Source of the DNA: Alphaproteobacteria bacterium
Lineage (GTDB): Bacteria > Pseudomonadota > Alphaproteobacteria > Ferrovibrionales > Ferrovibrionaceae
DNA: 64,000 bases
Assembly: GCA_018336035.1 (NCBI GenBank)
Contig: JAGXRD010000123.1
Location: forward strand, 62,001-126,000
Direction of reading: 5' to 3'
Shown: positions 61,096 to 64,000 of the stretch, piece by piece
How the letters are laid out: each line of letters opens with the position of its first letter
Numbering within the stretch: the first letter of the stretch is position 1
Translations under genes and position numbers: made by a program
Notes under the pieces: generated by a model
What the model was told of the DNA's origin: nothing
The model's input: only the letters and a program-made list of their open reading frames with translations
Database searches by the model: none

Positions 61096-62775
61096 TTACA
61101 CGCGCTTGCGGTCGTAGGCCGCGCGCTGGCCGGTGCCGTAAAGTTTGAGCGCACCCTGATCGCCGACGGCGTTGGGACGCTGGAAAATCCAGTTCTGCCA
61201 GGCGGTCAGGCGACCGAAGATCTTGGTCTCCATCGTCTCCGGGCCGCCGAAACGCAAACTGGCTTCCATGCCGGTGAGAGCATCGGGCGAGAAGGCGGCA
61301 CGTTCCTCGATGGCAATGCGCACTTCGTCTTCCCAGTCGATGTCGTCGGGCGTGAAGGTGACGAGGCCAGCCTCATCGGCAGCCTCGGCATCAAGGTCGT
61401 TGCCGACGAGTTTCTTCAGCTCGTCCACGCGCGAAAGGTCGTCGAGATTGCGGCTGGCGATGCGGCTCAGGCCATTGCCCATCGGATAGGCGCCGAAATT
61501 CATCGGCGTCATGCGGATGGTGGCGGGCGGGCGATTGTCGCCTTCCATCTGGCCATCCAGCATGTAGGAACGGTCAGAGGCGACGACGAGTTCGAGCAAG
61601 GTGCCGGTGAAGCACGAACCCGGCTCGATCAGCGCGAAGGTCGAGCGCGACGAGACGTCGATGCGCTTGAACACGCGCTTGAGGAACAGGCGGATTTCAC
61701 GCACCAGCCAATTGGTCTTGTAGCGCTCGAGGATTTCATCATATGCCGCAACCAGATCGGCGTCGCCCTCGGTGCGGAACACCCACATGCCGGTGGTTTC
61801 TTCGTTGGTGCGCAGATGCAGGATCAGGTCATCCAGCTCACGCGCCATTGCCAGCGACCAGAACTTGTCGCCCTGCGCCTGGATCGCTTCGGCCGAGGAC
61901 GGCGGTGCGGCCTTCGGACCATGCACGGTGATCTCGGCAATGCCCTTGGCACGGTCCAGCTTGGCCTCGACATGGCTGTAGCTGATCTTATCGGCTTCGA
62001 TCTTGCGCTCCAGCTTGCTCAGCGCAATGCCCTTGGCATCCGTCGGACGGTCGGATTTGGCGGCGAATTTCTGCGCGGTTTCCTTCATCGCCTCGCTGAG
62101 CTTGGTGCGCGGCACGACTTCATCGACCAGGCGCCAGTCGACGGCGCGCTTGCCCTTGATGCCTTCCTCGATGGTGCAGAAGAAATCGGCGCGGTCGCGG
62201 CGCACCATGCGCTTGTCGACCAGACGGGTGAGGCCGCCGGTGCCCGGCAGCACGGCCAGCAGCGGCACTTCCGGCAGTGACACGCTGGTGTTGCCGTCAT
62301 CGGCCATCAGGATGTAGTCGGCGGCGAGCGCCAGTTCATAGCCGCCGCCAGCGCAGGGGCCATTCACGGCTGCGATATAAGTCTGCTTCGACTCATTGGT
62401 GGCGTCTTCGATGCCGTTACGGGTCTCGTTGGTGAATTTGCAGAAGTTCACCTTCCAGCCGTGGGCCGACTGGTTCAGCATGCGGATATTGGCGCCGGCG
62501 CAGAAGATGCGCTCCTTGCCCGAGGTGAGGATCACCGACTTCACTTCGGGATGCTCGAAGCGCAGGCGCTGCACGGCATCATGCAGCTCGATATCGACGC
62601 CAAGGTCGTAGGAGTTGAGCTTCAGTTCATAGCCGGGACGCAGGCCGCCATCTTCGCGCACATCCATCGCCAGGGTGGCGACGGGGCCATCGAAGGTCAG
62701 CTTCCAATGCTTGTACTGGCTGGGCTCGGTGCGGAAATCGACCGGCGCGTGGCTGCCGTTGATCTGTTCGGCCAT
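61096..62775 (-). CDS. boxC: 2,3-epoxybenzoyl-CoA dihydrolase
   Basis: This 559-residue crotonase-like enzyme opens the ring of epoxybenzoyl-CoA with water, releasing formate and 3,4-dehydroadipyl-CoA semialdehyde. FDGPVATLAMDVREDGGLRPGYELKLNSYDLGVDIELHDAV is the BoxC opening region (longer than in normal crotonases), and CAGGGYELALAADYILMADD and EVPLLAVLPGTGGLTRLVDKR form the oxyanion part. A second crotonase-like half covers residues 290-559. GGGAGGA precedes the start at 62775; longer frames run through the operators. It is the first gene of the boxCB transcript. Confidence 0.96.
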   Translation of the reverse strand: MAEQINGSHAPVDFRTEPSQYKHWKLTFDGPVATLAMDVREDGGLRPGYELKLNSYDLGVDIELHDAVQRLRFEHPEVKSVILTSGKERIFCAGANIRMLNQSAHGWKVNFCKFTNETRNGIEDATNESKQTYIAAVNGPCAGGGYELALAADYILMADDGNTSVSLPEVPLLAVLPGTGGLTRLVDKRMVRRDRADFFCTIEEGIKGKRAVDWRLVDEVVPRTKLSEAMKETAQKFAAKSDRPTDAKGIALSKLERKIEADKISYSHVEAKLDRAKGIAEITVHGPKAAPPSSAEAIQAQGDKFWSLAMARELDDLILHLRTNEETTGMWVFRTEGDADLVAAYDEILERYKTNWLVREIRLFLKRVFKRIDVSSRSTFALIEPGSCFTGTLLELVVASDRSYMLDGQMEGDNRPPATIRMTPMNFGAYPMGNGLSRIASRNLDDLSRVDELKKLVGNDLDAEAADEAGLVTFTPDDIDWEDEVRIAIEERAAFSPDALTGMEASLRFGGPETMETKIFGRLTAWQNWIFQRPNAVGDQGALKLYGTGQRAAYDRKRV

Positions 62776-62802
62776 TGAGGCAATCCTCCCTGAAACGGAT
62801 AA

Positions 62803-62816
62803 TGCACTATAGTGCA
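62803..62816. promoter_or_regulatory. BoxR-type operator in the boxC promoter, site 1
   Basis: TGCACTATAGTGCA is a perfect 14-base palindrome. It shares the TGCA-N6-TGCA layout with the site upstream of boxR. It lies 28 bases upstream of the boxC start and overlaps a possible -10 element (TATAGT). Confidence 0.8.
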
Positions 62817-62828
62817 GTTTCGGGTCGA

Positions 62829-62846
62829 TGCAAGAACTATCTTGCA
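62829..62846. promoter_or_regulatory. BoxR-type operator in the boxC promoter, site 2
   Basis: Arms TGCAAGA and TCTTGCA surround ACTA. The outer TGCA ends match the neighbour site 13 bases away but the spacing is ten bases. Two sites in series suggest cooperative binding near the -35 region of boxC. Confidence 0.65.
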
Positions 62847-62855
62847 GTTCCAGCC

Positions 62856-63758
62856 TTACTCGGCCGCCTCGCGCGCGAGCCATGCCGGATGCGCCCGCAG
62901 GGCAGCGGCCAGATCCGCGGCGGCCTGGGTGACGGCTTTGCCAGCCGTATCGAAGGCCATGTCGGCGCGGGTGTAGAGCGCCTCGCGCTGCGCCAGGATG
63001 CGTTTGAGGTCGGCCATGGCTTCCGACTGGCCGGCGATCGGCCGCATGTCGCCCTGCGCCACGACGCGGCCCATATGTTCTTCAGGCGAGGCCTTCAGCC
63101 AGATGGTGAAGCAGTGCGACAGCAGATGCGCATAGGTCGCCGGTTCCGAGGGCAGGCTGCCGCCGGTGGCGATCACCTTCGGCGCCGGATCGGCAGTCAC
63201 GCGTTCCAGCGCGCGGCGCTCGAAGCGGCGATAGGCGGCCTGACCGTAGAGATCGAAAATCTCGTTCAGGCTGAGCCCGGCTTCGATCTCGATTTCCTTG
63301 GCCATTTCGATGAATTGCAGACCGAAAGCCTGTGCCAGCAACTGGCCCAGTGTGGTCTTGCCGGCACCGCGCAGGCCGATCAGCGCAATATGGCGCTTCA
63401 CGCTGGTCGCCACCCCAAAGCGGTCGCGTACGAAGGCCTGCAGTTCCTGCAACTGTTCGGGCGAGAGGTCTTCGATCTGGCGCAGCAGCAGGGCCTGGTC
63501 GACACCCAGCGGAGGGCGGTCGCCCAGAAAATCGGTGATCGGCAGATCCATGGCGCGCGCGATCTGGCGCAGCAGCAGGATCGAGATATTGCCGGCACCG
63601 CCTTCAAGCTGCGCCAGGTAGCGTTCGGAAACGCCGGAATCCTTTGCCAGTATCTTGCGGCTCATGCCGCGGCGGGCGCGGGCATTGCGAACGCGTTCCC
63701 CCACCGTCTGCAGGAAGACGGTATCTTCGGGGGCGGTTTTATCCCGGCTCTCGCTCAT
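62856..63758 (-). CDS. boxR: BoxR/BzdR-type regulator: XRE helix-turn-helix fused to shikimate kinase-like domain
   Basis: This 300-residue regulator has an XRE helix-turn-helix at residues 15-75 (GERVRNARARRGMSRKILAKDSGVSERYLAQLEGG). A linker follows, then a shikimate kinase-like domain from about residue 120 with Walker A ALIGLRGAGKTTLG. BoxR and BzdR sense benzoyl-CoA with this domain and repress the pathway in its absence. An in-frame ATG at 63767 would overlap the operator; the start at 63758 lies seven bases after a TATAAT box and has no ribosome site, so the message is probably leaderless. It precedes boxC by 80 bases. Confidence 0.94.
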   Translation of the reverse strand: MSESRDKTAPEDTVFLQTVGERVRNARARRGMSRKILAKDSGVSERYLAQLEGGAGNISILLLRQIARAMDLPITDFLGDRPPLGVDQALLLRQIEDLSPEQLQELQAFVRDRFGVATSVKRHIALIGLRGAGKTTLGQLLAQAFGLQFIEMAKEIEIEAGLSLNEIFDLYGQAAYRRFERRALERVTADPAPKVIATGGSLPSEPATYAHLLSHCFTIWLKASPEEHMGRVVAQGDMRPIAGQSEAMADLKRILAQREALYTRADMAFDTAGKAVTQAAADLAAALRAHPAWLAREAAE

Positions 63759-63762
63759 AGAC

Positions 63763-63776
63763 TGCATTATAGTGCA
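63763..63776. promoter_or_regulatory. BoxR-type operator and -10 box at the boxR promoter
   Basis: TGCATTATAGTGCA has TGCA ends around a six-base centre and contains TATAAT on the minus strand (63771-63766). It differs from the boxC site at only one position. Binding here would block boxR transcription (autorepression). Confidence 0.8.
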
Positions 63777-63849
63777 ATTTCCTCTGGAGCGCCAGAGAAT
63801 GATGCGTTATAGTTCGGGCTCGACACTTTGAAGCGTTGAGGAGCTGTTC

Positions 63850-64000
63850 ATGCAGGTATCCATTCTGGTCGGCACCATGACCGGCACGGCCGAACTGGTG
63901 GCGGGCGACGTCAAGAAGGCGTTGGAAAGCAAGGGCCACGGCGTCGACATCCTGCTGATGGACAACCTGAAGGCCGACGTGTTCCAGCGTCCGGGCGCCT
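63850..64000 (+). CDS. Flavodoxin-like protein (partial)
   Basis: This is the first 50 residues of a plus-strand gene cut by the right edge. VSILVGTMTGTAELVAGDVKKALESKGHGVDILLMDNL carries the FMN phosphate loop TMTGTAE of flavodoxins. It would bind FMN and carry electrons, either alone or as domain of a larger reductase. GAGGAG lies upstream of the ATG at 63850. A degenerate copy of the BoxR palindrome at 63803-63816 lies in its promoter region, so control with the box genes is possible. Confidence 0.8.
   Translation, partial: MQVSILVGTMTGTAELVAGDVKKALESKGHGVDILLMDNLKADVFQRPGA

Overview
This window reads as a chromosomal segment of a GC-rich alphaproteobacterium, most likely a member of the Rhodospirillales or a related group. 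The grounds are strong codon bias, many tight ATGA or GTGA gene overlaps, Shine-Dalgarno sites of the AGGAG type, the box benzoyl-CoA pathway, TRAP transporters, PAS_5-type proteins and paired REP-like palindromes in gene gaps. I cannot assign genus or species. I see no prophage, insertion sequence, CRISPR array, rRNA or tRNA. Gene gaps are short. The only stretch of more than 300 bases without a gene is 18245-18669.

Layout. 1-2555 (minus) is a putrescine ABC importer (potF-potG-potH, potH cut by the window edge). 2801-8365 holds a glycosyltransferase, a LuxR-type regulator, a 2-hydroxyacid dehydrogenase, a transglycosylase and an unrecognised membrane protein. 8400-11927 is acyl-CoA and thioester metabolism: rhodanese, family III CoA transferase, atypical SDR, and a TetR gene overlapping a PaaI-like thioesterase. 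12683-17428 is a compact operon: an acyl-CoA carboxylase carboxyltransferase overlapping URC1 (GTP cyclohydrolase II-like), then URC4 (DUF1688) and uracil phosphoribosyltransferase. This is the core of the URC route of uracil catabolism. 18670-19878 is an ornithine/lysine decarboxylase behind a long structured leader.

20179-23936 holds a PAS histidine kinase, a quinone oxidoreductase and an MFS pump. 24049-27868 places MtnA (methylthioribose-1-phosphate isomerase) directly before a RhaD-like aldolase-dehydrogenase fusion, a likely salvage route for 5-deoxy or 5-methylthio sugars, followed by yciB. 27925-32758 contains a non-catalytic FGE-fold protein, a small biotin carrier, a SPOR-like lipoprotein, typA and a LysR regulator. 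32833-40607 is rich in membrane proteins: MFS, CPA2 antiporter and MATE pump, the last behind a TetR gene and a 35-bp near-perfect palindrome. It also holds a tandem pair of small unknown proteins and a PAS_5 protein.

41124-48853 carries a zinc peptidase, two more PAS_5 proteins, an ArgE-like deacylase, a DenD-like dehydrogenase, an ECF sigma factor/anti-sigma/metal-sensor operon, a gamma carbonic anhydrase-like protein and a cytochrome c. 49049-54886 holds two divergent TRAP receptors, one with its DctQM permease, and a hydroxypyruvate/2-oxo-tetronate isomerase. 55014-58582 is an Mla-type lipid transport operon. 58585-63758 (minus) ends with gpt, a hotdog thioesterase and the boxR-boxC-boxB aerobic benzoyl-CoA genes, with TGCA-type palindromic operators. 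A flavodoxin-like gene is cut by the right edge.

The clearest points for follow-up are the carboxyltransferase-URC operon, the mtnA-aldolase/SDR pair, the boxR operator set including a degenerate copy near the flavodoxin gene, two strong TetR operators, and the tandem small-protein pair at 34827-35575.
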